A model generated the notes under the pieces. The model saw nothing but the letters and a program-made list of their open reading frames with translations. It searched no databases and was not told the origin of the DNA. The translations under genes were made by a program, and so were the position numbers. DNA of 64,000 nucleotides from a marine actinobacterium MedAcidi-G3 (GTDB lineage Bacteria > Actinomycetota > Acidimicrobiia > Acidimicrobiales > Poriferisodalaceae): contig JUEP01000004.1 of the NCBI GenBank assembly GCA_000817105.1, positions 32,400 to 96,399 of the forward strand. Direction: 5' to 3'. Within the stretch, counting starts at the first letter, position 1, and every line of letters begins with the position of its first letter. Shown piece by piece: positions 29,532-39,149 of the stretch.

Positions 29532-30695
29532 ATGACGATGCGTCTCTACGACACTGCGCAAGTAGCTGTAGTTGATATCGAGTTGGACGATCATGTCCGC
29601 ATGTATGTATGTGGGATCACACCTTATGATTCAACTCATCTTGGTCATGCTGCTACTTACCTGACTTACGACCTAATCATTCGCAGACTTGAGGATTTGG
29701 GACATACCGTTCAACTAGTTCGAAATGTGACAGATGTAGATGACAGCATCCTGCCCAAGGCACGAGAATTAGGAATTGATTTTCTTGAATTAGCTGAGAC
29801 GGAGATGAACCGATTTAGCGAAGACATGGTTGCTTTGAACGCACGACAGGCAGATTCAGAACCTCGGGCAACAGAATCGATTAAGGGAATAGTTGATCTC
29901 ATCGGCACGCTGGTAACTCGCGGCCATACCTATACGACGGAGGGAACGACCTATTTCGATGTCACTACCTTTCCCGCTTTTGGGAAGCTGTCTCATTTGA
30001 CTGACCAAGAAATGGTTGCGTTAGCAGCCGAAAGAGGTGGCCGGCCGGACGACCCTAAGCAACGCAATCCATTGGATTTCGTGTTGTGGCAGCCCAGTGC
30101 AAATGGAGAACCAAGCTGGGATTCGCCCTATGGGTCGGGTCGACCGGGGTGGCATATTGAATGCTCGGCTATGAGTATGAGTGCTTTGGGTCCAGCTCTA
30201 GATATCCATGGTGGTGGCGCTGACCTTATTTTCCCTCACCATGAATGCGAGATTGCGCAAAGTGAATCCGTGAGTGGCGAACCTTTTTCGAAGTACTGGG
30301 TTCATGCAGGCTTAGTCGCTTACCAAGGTACAAAGATGTCCAAGTCTCTTGGCAACTTAGTTTTTGTATCTGATTTGAGAAAAGAAATTGATCCGCGTGC
30401 GATTCGGCTTGCTCTTATGGCGCACCACTATCGATCTGGTTTCGAGTGGTTCGATGACGAAGGACCTCGAGCACAAAAAGACCTTGAACTGCTCGTCCGA
30501 TCTGCCGGAGGAGCTGAACCAGTCAAAGTAGGACCATTGATTGACCAAGTGCGTAACGCGCTGGATGATGACCTCGACACTCCGCGAGTTCATCAACTGC
30601 TACTCAATGAGGCTCAAGCCATTGAAGGAGGTGTGGCTTCCGCGTCCCCGGGGTGTCTTGTCGCGTCGGCATCTTTGTGCGGAATAGAACTTTGA
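29532..30695 (+). CDS. mshC: cysteine--1-D-myo-inosityl 2-amino-2-deoxy-alpha-D-glucopyranoside ligase (mycothiol biosynthesis)
   Basis: MRLYDTAQVAVVDIELDDHVRMYVCGITPYDSTHLGHAATYLTYDL (MshC CGITPYD rather than CysS CGPTVYD), GRPGWHIECSAM, HGGGADLIFPHHECEIAQ, KMSKSLGN. Confidence 0.88.
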   Translation: MTMRLYDTAQVAVVDIELDDHVRMYVCGITPYDSTHLGHAATYLTYDLIIRRLEDLGHTVQLVRNVTDVDDSILPKARELGIDFLELAETEMNRFSEDMVALNARQADSEPRATESIKGIVDLIGTLVTRGHTYTTEGTTYFDVTTFPAFGKLSHLTDQEMVALAAERGGRPDDPKQRNPLDFVLWQPSANGEPSWDSPYGSGRPGWHIECSAMSMSALGPALDIHGGGADLIFPHHECEIAQSESVSGEPFSKYWVHAGLVAYQGTKMSKSLGNLVFVSDLRKEIDPRAIRLALMAHHYRSGFEWFDDEGPRAQKDLELLVRSAGGAEPVKVGPLIDQVRNALDDDLDTPRVHQLLLNEAQAIEGGVASASPGCLVASASLCGIEL

Positions 30696-30756
30696 TGGAG
30701 TATTAGGGCTTCTAGGTTGCCCGCTGCAACAGCTTCACGGGGTTACCCTGTCACTA

Positions 30757-31590
30757 ATGCAGTCAATCGCAATTGTTAACCAAAAAGGCGGCGTGGGTAA
30801 AACCACTATCACCTTAGGTATAGCCGAAGCGGCCGCTGCCTCCGGGTTGAGGGTTCTAGTAGTTGACTTAGACCCTCAAGCTAATGCTTCGAGCGGCTTG
30901 GGTGTCTGGAATGGCACACCCTCAATTGATGATGTTATGAGCGAAGCTAGGGCAGGCTCAGCACTAGAGGCCATATGTTCTTCTCGTTGGCCCCAAGATG
31001 GACCGATTCCAGATCTGATACCAGGCAGCCATCTTCTTGCCAGCCGAGAACCCCTCTTGGCAGCAGACCCGGTGGGCGCTCAAGACCGCATGAGACTTGC
31101 CTTAGCAGGGGTCGGCCATGATCTAGTGCTGATTGATTGCCCGCCATCTCTCGGTTTGCTGTCTATAAATGGGCTTTTTGCGGCTGACCGAGCTGTAATC
31201 GTGACTGAACCAGCGGCTTGGGCGGCTGATGGAGTTGATCTGATGCACAACACTGTTGAGCGCGTATCAGGCCGATTGGGGACTCCACGACTAGCTGGAA
31301 TTGTTGCGAATCGGGTGGGTCGAACACGTGATAATCGTTACTGGAGTGAACAGCTCGAAGAACGCTTTGGAACGATGTTGCTTCCGCAAATCCAGCTAAG
31401 AGCGGCGATAGCAGAAGCCTCGGGCCAGTCAACGACACTTCGAGCCTTAGGAAAGCGCCCGGGCGCCGCCGAGGCAGCTGCGCAATTCGATGCGCTATGG
31501 GTTGAACTAGGCCGTGACTTGAGCTTGAGAGAAAGCATTGGACGTCCGGAGCAAGCCTTTGAAACTCCAAGCACTACTATTGAATCTTGA
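30757..31590 (+). CDS. ParA/Soj family ATPase
   Basis: IAIVNQKGGVGKTTITLGIAEAAAASGLRVLVVDLDPQANASSGLG deviant Walker A. Confidence 0.93.
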   Translation: MQSIAIVNQKGGVGKTTITLGIAEAAAASGLRVLVVDLDPQANASSGLGVWNGTPSIDDVMSEARAGSALEAICSSRWPQDGPIPDLIPGSHLLASREPLLAADPVGAQDRMRLALAGVGHDLVLIDCPPSLGLLSINGLFAADRAVIVTEPAAWAADGVDLMHNTVERVSGRLGTPRLAGIVANRVGRTRDNRYWSEQLEERFGTMLLPQIQLRAAIAEASGQSTTLRALGKRPGAAEAAAQFDALWVELGRDLSLRESIGRPEQAFETPSTTIES

Positions 31591-31600
31591 AGGAGTTGCG

Positions 31601-31897
31601 ATGGCCGGCTACGACACGAACCGACCCAGACCCACCGATAGTGGATCGTTTGTCGGACTTCCCGGTGATGCCGCACTTGCTCATGGGGCGGATAACCATC
31701 AGACATTCGAAAAAGATAAACCCAAAGTGGTTACGGCCACTGAAGGAGAGGACGATACCGGACCGACCCTTCAAAGCGTTCCTCAAGCAGTGCCGCCTTT
31801 GGATCGAAGAGTGTCGATGTTGGCCATTTTGGGGAGTCTTGGCGGTCTAGTTATAGCTGTACTGGTGTGGCGCCGTCTTATAGGAAGACGTGGATAG
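31601..31897 (+). CDS. small membrane-anchored hypothetical protein
   Basis: C-terminal hydrophobic segment MLAILGSLGGLVIAVLVWRRLIGRRG; directly downstream of parA-like gene. Confidence 0.55.
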   Translation: MAGYDTNRPRPTDSGSFVGLPGDAALAHGADNHQTFEKDKPKVVTATEGEDDTGPTLQSVPQAVPPLDRRVSMLAILGSLGGLVIAVLVWRRLIGRRG

Positions 31898-31936
31898 TGG
31901 GTTTCAACGTCTCTCCCCGGTTCCAAGATTAAGATT

Positions 31937-32746
31937 GTGAATTCTGTTCAACCTCAGTCTTCGGCTTTCCGCCCTCGCCACTTGAGTCCCAGTTCTGCTT
32001 CCACGTTTCGCCAATGTCCGCGCCGGTGGCGACTGAGATATATTGACAAGCTGCCCGATCCTAAAGGTGAGCCTGCGGTGCTTGGCACCTTTGTTCACGA
32101 GATACTCGAAGAGCTTTTAAGTCTTGAAGCTAAGGATCGGTCGATTGATACCGCAAAGGGAATTGCACGTCGACTGTGGGATCGAATTCTCGATGACGAA
32201 GATTTCGTTGGCTTATGTCTTTCGGAAAGCGAGGTCAAGTCTTTTATGTGGAAGGCCTGGCGACTCATTGAGAGGTATTTTGCCCTTGAAGACCCAGCAG
32301 AAGTTGATGTGGTTCGTGCTGAACAAGAATTGTCGGTTGAGATTGGCGGAGTTCCCTTCTTCGGAATAGTAGACCTTACTGAGCGCGTTTCTTCTGGCCT
32401 TCGCGTCGTCGACTATAAGACTGGTAAGGCACCGCGATCCAGGTACCTGGATGACAAATTGTCCCAAGTTTGGCTTTACGCTGCGGCGTTAGCTGAAAAA
32501 GATTTCGACGTCAGCGAAGTGCGCCTCATGTACCTAACGAGTGGTTCAATTGATCGGCCCCTCGACTCCACGGCGGTTACCAGTGCCGTAGAAAATCATC
32601 GGCAAACTTGGGACCGCCTATGTGCGGCAATTGACACTGAAAACTTTTCTTATAAAACCGGTCCGCTGTGCAATTGGTGCCCGTACCTAGATCATTGCCC
32701 TGAAGGGGCGGCCGAAGCCGAAAGACGCTACGGACCGCGAGACTGA
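31937..32746 (+). CDS. RecB-family PD-(D/E)XK exonuclease
   Basis: LSPSSASTFRQCPRRWRLRYIDKLPDP...FGIVDLTERVSSGLRVVDYKTGKAPR...CNWCPYLDHCPEG. Confidence 0.9.
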   Translation: MNSVQPQSSAFRPRHLSPSSASTFRQCPRRWRLRYIDKLPDPKGEPAVLGTFVHEILEELLSLEAKDRSIDTAKGIARRLWDRILDDEDFVGLCLSESEVKSFMWKAWRLIERYFALEDPAEVDVVRAEQELSVEIGGVPFFGIVDLTERVSSGLRVVDYKTGKAPRSRYLDDKLSQVWLYAAALAEKDFDVSEVRLMYLTSGSIDRPLDSTAVTSAVENHRQTWDRLCAAIDTENFSYKTGPLCNWCPYLDHCPEGAAEAERRYGPRD

Positions 32747-32760
32747 GGATTTGGGGTCGA

Positions 32761-33570
32761 GTGCCTGAACTCCCTGAGGTAGAAACAATACGTCGGCAGC
32801 TTCGTACCGAGATTGTCAGCCAGACAGTTCTCCGAGCTGGCAGTCATCAATCGCAAAAATTTTTACCCGCAAGGAAAACTAGGGGCCGACGCTTTATCGG
32901 ACTAAGCCGGCGCGGTAAGTATTTGATCGGAGAGTTCGATAATGAGACGGAACTAATCATCCACCTCGGTATGACAGGTCAACTGCTGATCGATAAGAAC
33001 GAAAAATTTTCCAAGAACCTGGATCAATACTGCCGAGCGTGGTGGTCATTGGCTAACGGCAAGACGGTTGTCTTTAGAGATGTGCGGAGATTTGGCCGTA
33101 TAGCTGTCGTTGATAAAGGTGATTATTCGCAAATCCCGACGTTGCGGGATATGGGCCCGGAACCTTTTTCGGACGGCCTCACTGGAAACGATGTTTGGCT
33201 TCGAACGAAAGGACGAAAAAGCCGAATAAAGACTCAACTGCTCAGCCAACGCCTAATTGCGGGAGTCGGAAATATTTATGCCGACGAAGCACTATTCCTC
33301 GCTCGAATCAACCCTGCTTTGAGATCGATTAGCCGGAGTCAAGGAGAGAGACTTCTCGAAGCCGTCCGCACTGTCTTTTCTGAGGCGATCGAGAGGGGCG
33401 GGACAACGTTGCGTGATTACCGAAATCTTGAGGGCGAAGGCAGAAACCAACACCACCTCAAATGCTATGGCAGGTCAGGTGAGTCCTGTGTTGTCTGTGG
33501 CTCCACTCTTCGTCTGCGGGTCATTGATGCTCGCTCAACAACATGGTGTCCTCAATGTCAGGCTCGCTAA
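32761..33570 (+). CDS. mutM: formamidopyrimidine-DNA glycosylase
   Basis: N-terminal (M)PELPEVETIRRQL, LIHLGMTGQLLI, C-terminal CVVCGSTLRLRVIDARSTTWCPQCQ zinc finger. Confidence 0.93.
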   Translation: MPELPEVETIRRQLRTEIVSQTVLRAGSHQSQKFLPARKTRGRRFIGLSRRGKYLIGEFDNETELIIHLGMTGQLLIDKNEKFSKNLDQYCRAWWSLANGKTVVFRDVRRFGRIAVVDKGDYSQIPTLRDMGPEPFSDGLTGNDVWLRTKGRKSRIKTQLLSQRLIAGVGNIYADEALFLARINPALRSISRSQGERLLEAVRTVFSEAIERGGTTLRDYRNLEGEGRNQHHLKCYGRSGESCVVCGSTLRLRVIDARSTTWCPQCQAR

Positions 33571-33577
33571 TTCCTAG

Positions 33578-34966
33578 CTAGCCGATGGTTGGTTTCGAAG
33601 TTTTGACCCGTGAAACCAACACGCAAGCAACAAGAGAACTGAGCATAATGAAACCAAACGCCCACTTATAAAGATCGTAAGCCTCGCTAGCGTTAGATGG
33701 CTCACCAGTAATGGCGAACATCACGGCTAAGCCGAGCGCGCCACCGAATTGTCGTGCTGTTTGTGTAACGCCACCTGCGAGACTGAAGTACTCAGGCGAC
33801 ACCTGCGAGACGCCAGCGGCAGCAAGCACCCCTAAAGTCATTCCCATTCCGGTGGCGCTTAGGAGCAGCCCCGGCAGATAACCAGACCAATAGTTGGCTT
33901 GCTCGCTGAGCATGATGATCCACCAAAACATGCCAACTGCGCAGATGAAGGTTCCGGGTCCGGCTACGGATCTATGACCGTAACGGTCGGCGAGAGGCCC
34001 GGCGAATGTGGCGCCGATAGTGACCGCTAGGGCACCCATGGCGGTCGATAAACCAGTCACACCTATTGAATATTCCCATGCATCTGTCAAAAACAGGACT
34101 AGGGAGAGCATCAACGCATACATCCCTAAAGTGAAAACAAACAATGCGACCGATGCTCGCCGAAATGACTGAATATGGACTAATGCTTTGGGGAGTATTG
34201 GTTCGGGATGCCGTTTATTTCGATAGGCGAAAGAAGCAAACAGAATAATTCCGACTGATACTGAAATTATTGTCCCGGTTGATAACCAACCCCATTTGCG
34301 GCCTTGAACAATAGCCAACACGACTAGCGCGGTTGCGAATGAAAGAAGGGCGCCGCCGGTGATGTCTGGTTTGGCGGCCGAAGTGTCTTTAGGAGTTTCG
34401 TCGAAGACCCGTTTACTTAAGGCAAACGCGAACACACCGATCGGTAAATTGATGAGAAAGGCCCATCGCCAATTGGCTAATTCGATGATCCCAGCCCCTA
34501 TTGCTGGGCCGAAGGCATTAGCAGAAGCAAAGCAAGCTCCCCAAAGTGTTACCGCTGTTGCTCGGCGTTCGGTCGGCCATGAGGCAATGACCAGCCCCAT
34601 CGAAGCAGGAGTGATTAAGGCCGCACCGACTCCTTGGAAAGCTCGCATGACGACCAGGAAAAACGGAACTGGCGCTGCTGCAACTCCAACCGATGCCAAC
34701 ACAAAAATAGCCAACCCGAAAGACATAACACGGAGGCGGCCAGCTCGATCTGCGAGGCGACCGCTTACAACCAGGAGTGCGGCATAAACGAGCACGTAAG
34801 CGTTGAGTACCCAAGACAACTGTGCATTCGTGACGCCATCAAAATCTTGTCGAAAGCTCGGGAAGGCAACATTAACTATCGATCCGTCGACACCTACCAA
34901 GAACATGGCTAGGCCGGCAGCGACGAGAGCTAACCAAGCTTTTCTTGGAATAGATACATTGGACAT
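33578..34966 (-). CDS. MFS transporter (DHA2/drug-efflux type)
   Basis: MFLVGVDGSIVNVAFPSFRQDF...LSWVLNAYVLVYAALLVVSGRLADRAGRLRVM; multiple TM helices. Confidence 0.92.
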   Translation of the reverse strand: MSNVSIPRKAWLALVAAGLAMFLVGVDGSIVNVAFPSFRQDFDGVTNAQLSWVLNAYVLVYAALLVVSGRLADRAGRLRVMSFGLAIFVLASVGVAAAPVPFFLVVMRAFQGVGAALITPASMGLVIASWPTERRATAVTLWGACFASANAFGPAIGAGIIELANWRWAFLINLPIGVFAFALSKRVFDETPKDTSAAKPDITGGALLSFATALVVLAIVQGRKWGWLSTGTIISVSVGIILFASFAYRNKRHPEPILPKALVHIQSFRRASVALFVFTLGMYALMLSLVLFLTDAWEYSIGVTGLSTAMGALAVTIGATFAGPLADRYGHRSVAGPGTFICAVGMFWWIIMLSEQANYWSGYLPGLLLSATGMGMTLGVLAAAGVSQVSPEYFSLAGGVTQTARQFGGALGLAVMFAITGEPSNASEAYDLYKWAFGFIMLSSLVACVLVSRVKTSKPTIG

Positions 34967-35041
34967 GTTCGAACCTTAAGTGCAATTGGCAGGGAACAGG
35001 CACTCTAGAAGGTGAGTTGGTGTGAGCTAAATAGGATTGCC

Positions 35042-35833
35042 CTATTCCGGCTGGCATTTCTCGCACCACCAGCAACTTCTCCCGGCAAGTTTGGTGATTT
35101 TGATTGAAGAATTGCAGCGGCGGCAAGGTTTTCCGGCTCGCTTATATACGTATAGGGCATCTCTAGGTTTTAAACGGCCTGGAGTGGTTCCAGAATCTGC
35201 TTGGCTGACCGTAACGATTCGGTTCAACCGAACTCCCTGACGTAATAGTGATGCCGACAAGCCCCACAAGTCTTCGGTTTCTTGCTGCGTGAGGTCATGC
35301 GAGGGGCGTTCAGGATGAATACCCGACAAGAAAAGAAACTCGGCGCGGTAAACGTTGCCGATCCCTGCGATTACTGACTGATCTAAGAGAGAGATAGCTA
35401 TGGGAGTTTTTCGGTTGGTCAGGCCAGAGGCGAATTCTTCCCATTTTCCACCCCGACGCAGTGGGTCAGGCCCCAAGGTGTTAACAACTTTTATCAGCTC
35501 CTCTTTAGGTATCAGAGCACATTTTTGTGGCCCTGTGAGATGCCATGCTCTGGCGCCCTCTAGTCGCAGACGTACTGTGTCCGAAGGCTGAGAGTCAAGA
35601 GGATGAGGCCGGAACTTGCCTATCAATCCTAAGTGGATGTGGAGAATCGCCTCTTGAGAAAAAGTAAGAAATAGATGTTTCCCAAAAGCTTCGCTTTTCA
35701 GCAAAGGTTTTTGATCAATAACTGAGGCCCCATGTTCAAACCGACCTTGCGGCGAACAGGATGTGACGAGACCTGTCCCCAGGTCAGTTCGTAAATCTTT
35801 CGATAAGCGATGAATGGTGTGACCTTCAGGCAC
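35042..35833 (-). CDS. Fpg/Nei family DNA glycosylase (Nei2-like)
   Basis: MPEGHTIHRLSKDL, LHIHLGLIGKF-type motif, C-terminal CRRCNSSIKITKLAGRSCWWCEKCQ. Confidence 0.88.
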   Translation of the reverse strand: MPEGHTIHRLSKDLRTDLGTGLVTSCSPQGRFEHGASVIDQKPLLKSEAFGKHLFLTFSQEAILHIHLGLIGKFRPHPLDSQPSDTVRLRLEGARAWHLTGPQKCALIPKEELIKVVNTLGPDPLRRGGKWEEFASGLTNRKTPIAISLLDQSVIAGIGNVYRAEFLFLSGIHPERPSHDLTQQETEDLWGLSASLLRQGVRLNRIVTVSQADSGTTPGRLKPRDALYVYKRAGKPCRRCNSSIKITKLAGRSCWWCEKCQPE

Positions 35834-35872
35834 TCTATATTTCTAGTGCTTGTGGAAACGTGAGGTCGACAT

Positions 35873-36769
35873 ATGGCGCTCGGAATTAAAGAAGTGCTGG
35901 TGGGTTGCTGGACGGATGATGAAAATGCTACCGGTGTGACCGTGATCCTTCCGCCGAGCGGCTCCCTTGGGGCCATAGCAGTGCGGGGGGGAGCGCCTGG
36001 AACGAGAGAGGCAGCAGCCTTGGGACCTAATGGCTCTGGAGTGGAATGCCACGGAGTCGTATTGTGTGGCAACAGCGTCTTTGGTTTAGCTGCAGCAGAC
36101 GGTGTCGTGGAATGGTGTGTGGAGAAAAGCCGTGGCCTGAAATTGGCTGGTTCTTTCGTTCCGGTGATCGGCGCCGCAGTCATTTTCGACATAACTGGAC
36201 CGGATAACCCGAGACCTGGGCCCGTCGCAGGCCGTTTAGCTTGTGACGCTGCGAATAACTTGGACCCAACATCGAAAAGCATTGGTGTCGGTAGAGGTTG
36301 CACCGTAGGTAAAGCCGCTGGCCGGGCTCATGGAAGGCCAGGTGGCCAGGGAATTGGAGTTGTTCAGTCGGGGGAACTCACAGTTGGAGCAATCGTTGCT
36401 GTGAACTCGTTCGGCGATGTCCTCAACACCGATGGTTCAGTCATGGCTGGCTCTTCAGCCCCACCTGAAGCTCCCAGGTACCCCTATGTGCCGATTGAAG
36501 AAATTTCTGCCTGGGAAGCGGGTGAGGAGAAAGCAAATACAACTATTGGGTGCATAGTCACGAACGCTCGACTAACGAAACCTGAAGCTTGCCGAGTAGC
36601 GGATCTTGCGCACACCGGAATTGCAAGAGCAATTGACCCACCCCACACCTCAGTTGATGGGGATGCGTTGTTCCTTCTTTCCACTCAAAATGTCGAAGCA
36701 ACACCTGACCTAGTCGCTGAGCTTGCGACGAAAGCAGTCACCTTGGCCATCCGAGACGCTGTGAGCTAG
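35873..36769 (+). CDS. P1 family peptidase (DmpA-like, S58)
   Basis: IKEVLVGCWTDDENATGVTVILPP...GVECHGVVLCGNSVFGLAAADGVVEW...VQSGELTVGAIVAVNSFGDVL. Confidence 0.85.
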   Translation: MALGIKEVLVGCWTDDENATGVTVILPPSGSLGAIAVRGGAPGTREAAALGPNGSGVECHGVVLCGNSVFGLAAADGVVEWCVEKSRGLKLAGSFVPVIGAAVIFDITGPDNPRPGPVAGRLACDAANNLDPTSKSIGVGRGCTVGKAAGRAHGRPGGQGIGVVQSGELTVGAIVAVNSFGDVLNTDGSVMAGSSAPPEAPRYPYVPIEEISAWEAGEEKANTTIGCIVTNARLTKPEACRVADLAHTGIARAIDPPHTSVDGDALFLLSTQNVEATPDLVAELATKAVTLAIRDAVS

Positions 36770-36841
36770 TAAGAGGCGCCGCAATAAGAAAGTGTTGTGC
36801 CACCTAATTCCTGAACGATTGTGTCAACATCGGAGTACCAG

Positions 36842-36904
36842 AGAAAGGAGGTGGTCCAGAAAATGCCAATACTAAATAGGACTCTGGAGGTGGTCGGGCG
36901 CTGA
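36842..36904 (+). promoter_or_regulatory. extended Shine-Dalgarno leader with 13-aa ORF (MPILNRTLEVVGR)
   Basis: AGAAAGGAGGTGGTCC (36842-36857) can pair over 16 nt with the usual 16S 3' tail GGAUCACCUCCUUUCU (one G.U); ATG at 36863, TGA at 36902-36904. Confidence 0.4.
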
Positions 36905-37057
36905 AGCGGCCTACCAACTTGGGAGGAAGCTTCCTTTGTTTTTTAACGAAGAGGTGGCGACTCCAACCCGGATCATCCCGTCTGCTGGTGTGCGTGCCGG
37001 TCCTCACGCAGTTAAGCCCTAGCTATCTCAGTTAGGCAACCCGCCTCAGATGAATCA

Positions 37058-37088
37058 AAGCGCCCTCGCTCTTGTGGCGAGGGCGCTT
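37058..37088 (+). terminator. strong hairpin, probable intrinsic terminator
   Basis: AAGCGCCCTCGC-tcttgtg-GCGAGGGCGCTT: 12-bp perfect stem, followed by ctatt. Confidence 0.65.
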
Positions 37089-37592
37089 CTATTACAAGGA
37101 GTTGCTTTCAAGGCGGCAAATCCTTCTCAAATCTGTCTTAAATCTGCCAGGGAAGACTATTCCTCTAGTTCTTTTGGGTCTCATCTTGTAGACGTGGTAG
37201 AGAGGTTTTGGGCAATTTGTCGACCACGGAGGCACAGCTATCTTCAGTCCATTAGTGGACTAGTGATAGAGGTACCGACCCGACTAGCAAAATATTATTC
37301 CAGCGCTTTCTATGAAAGTAGCGGGCTCGGACAGCTGCATATTGCTCGCGGAGAAGGTCCGCTTCGCAAGGATCACATTTGAGGATGACTGAAATGATGC
37401 CGGAATTTGACGGAAGGAGAGCAAACATTTTCTCCCGACTTTGAAGACGAATACATGTTGGCCAAAAGGGAAATCCTCAAGGGCTTCAGGCTGCACTAAG
37501 CATGTGTGCACTGAGAGCTCTCGAGTCGTTCTTGCCCCATTCCACAATCAGGGCATCTGAGGTGCCACTATGCGACGGTGACGAATAGTAAT

Positions 37593-37775
37593 GCGATGCT
37601 CGAATTTGAATGTCCGCGGTGTTCAGGAGCAGCCACTGAATCCTTCTATGGACCATGCGGTGTCTGTCGCGATGAGCTGCGACAGAAGTTTGCATTTGGG
37701 CCTGGTGCTGTCGAAAGTAAACGCTATGAGCCAAAGATGAATGTGGCTCCCAACGCTGTAGCAACAAAGGATTGA
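37593..37775 (+). CDS. small zinc-ribbon-like hypothetical protein
   Basis: MLEFECPRCSGAATESFYGPCGVCRDELRQKF...: CPRC...CGVC pair. Confidence 0.6.
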   Translation, partial: AMLEFECPRCSGAATESFYGPCGVCRDELRQKFAFGPGAVESKRYEPKMNVAPNAVATKD

Positions 37776-37855
37776 GAGTAATGGTTCATCGTTGCTCCGC
37801 TCGATCGATGACGGCGGAGCAAGTCGTGTCCTTGAACCTTAAACAGGATCGAAAG

Positions 37856-39007
37856 TCATGGTTTAGATGACCAACTATTTAACTTCTTAATTGTTTCAAC
37901 TGACTCTCGAGTCGAGCCGGCAAACGAAAATCGGATGAACCGGTGTCCTTCCCTAGGGTCGAAATCAATGCCTGGCGTCACCGCTATCCCCAGCTCGGCT
38001 AACCATTGTCGGGCTAAGACTTGGCTGTCATCACATAAGTGATCGACCTGCGCCCAAATGTAAAAAGCGCCGTCAGCCGGAGCGAGCTTGTCGACTCCCA
38101 CCTCAGGCAAACCATCTAAAAGAATCTGTCGATTAGCGTTGTAGCGAGCAAGGTTCATCTCAAGCTCTGCGTGGCTGTCAAATGCGCCAAGCGCCGCGTG
38201 TTGAGAAACCGAAGGTGCAGCGATAAAAGCATTTTGAGCTAGACGTTCAACGGGTGACACCAAAGCGTCCGGCAATACCAGCCAGCCGACTCGCCAACCT
38301 GTCATCGAAAAATATTTGGAAAAACTGTTAACTATTACAGCTTCCTCCCAAAATGATGCTGCGGTGGGAGCATCGGTCCCGTAAGTCACGCCGTGATAAA
38401 TCTCATCTGAGATAAGGCGAACATCATTCGTTTTACACCAGTTAACTATCTCCAAAAGTTCGTTGTCCAGAAGCATCGTCCCGGTTGGGTTGGACGGGCT
38501 GGCTATAACGAGCCCGTCAATCTCGCCGAGCGACTCAAGCCCTTCTGGGGATGGTTGAAAACGTGTTTCTGGCCCGACTGGCAGGTCTACAACTTCGACA
38601 TCTAACGCTTGAAGAACATTGCGATAACAGGGATAACCCGGCGTTGGAACAGCTACCCGGTCACCAGATTCGAAACAAGCCAAGAAGGCCAAAGTAAATG
38701 CACCGCTAGCTCCCATGGTGACCGCGATACGAGAGGGTGAGACTTCAGTCTCGTACCACTCCAGGTAATGGTGACTTAAACGTTCTCGAAGAGGTTGCAT
38801 TCCCAGAGCCGATGTGTAGCCAAGAATTTCCTCTTCTATTGCCTGAATAGCTCTTCGCTTTGCTCCTAGAGGGGCAGATGTAGAGGGTTGACCGACCTCA
38901 AGATGGAGGACCTCTTCCCCCATGCTTTCCCTCTCCGCTGCTGATCGCATCACCTCCATAACATAAAAGGGAGCAATGTCCGATCGGTTCGATATTTTGA
39001 TTGCCAT
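37856..39007 (-). CDS. pyridoxal-phosphate-dependent aminotransferase, class I/II
   Basis: LEVGQPSTSAPLGAKRRAIQAIEE...SPSNPTGTMLLDNELLEIV...VNSFSKYFSMTGWRVGWLV. Confidence 0.93.
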   Translation of the reverse strand: MAIKISNRSDIAPFYVMEVMRSAAERESMGEEVLHLEVGQPSTSAPLGAKRRAIQAIEEEILGYTSALGMQPLRERLSHHYLEWYETEVSPSRIAVTMGASGAFTLAFLACFESGDRVAVPTPGYPCYRNVLQALDVEVVDLPVGPETRFQPSPEGLESLGEIDGLVIASPSNPTGTMLLDNELLEIVNWCKTNDVRLISDEIYHGVTYGTDAPTAASFWEEAVIVNSFSKYFSMTGWRVGWLVLPDALVSPVERLAQNAFIAAPSVSQHAALGAFDSHAELEMNLARYNANRQILLDGLPEVGVDKLAPADGAFYIWAQVDHLCDDSQVLARQWLAELGIAVTPGIDFDPREGHRFIRFSFAGSTRESVETIKKLNSWSSKP

Positions 39008-39149
39008 ACCAAGGAGTGTGGCGCTTATTAGTCCCAGTGACAGGTCTTTTGAATTTTCAGAGTCGCTTTAAAAGCCATTAACGCCGCAAAACAGGCTTGT
39101 CCAAGAAACAGCCCTTTCTCCAACTCGTCTCATAGACCATGCTGTAGAT

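Noticed and set aside
30757-31590. ParA as evidence for a plasmid or integrated element
   Set aside because: No ParB, replication, integrase or transfer genes nearby; neighbours are housekeeping genes.
37050-37382. 110-aa ORF MNQSALALVARALLL...
   Set aside because: Begins inside the terminator hairpin and has no recognisable domain or coding character; treated as non-coding.
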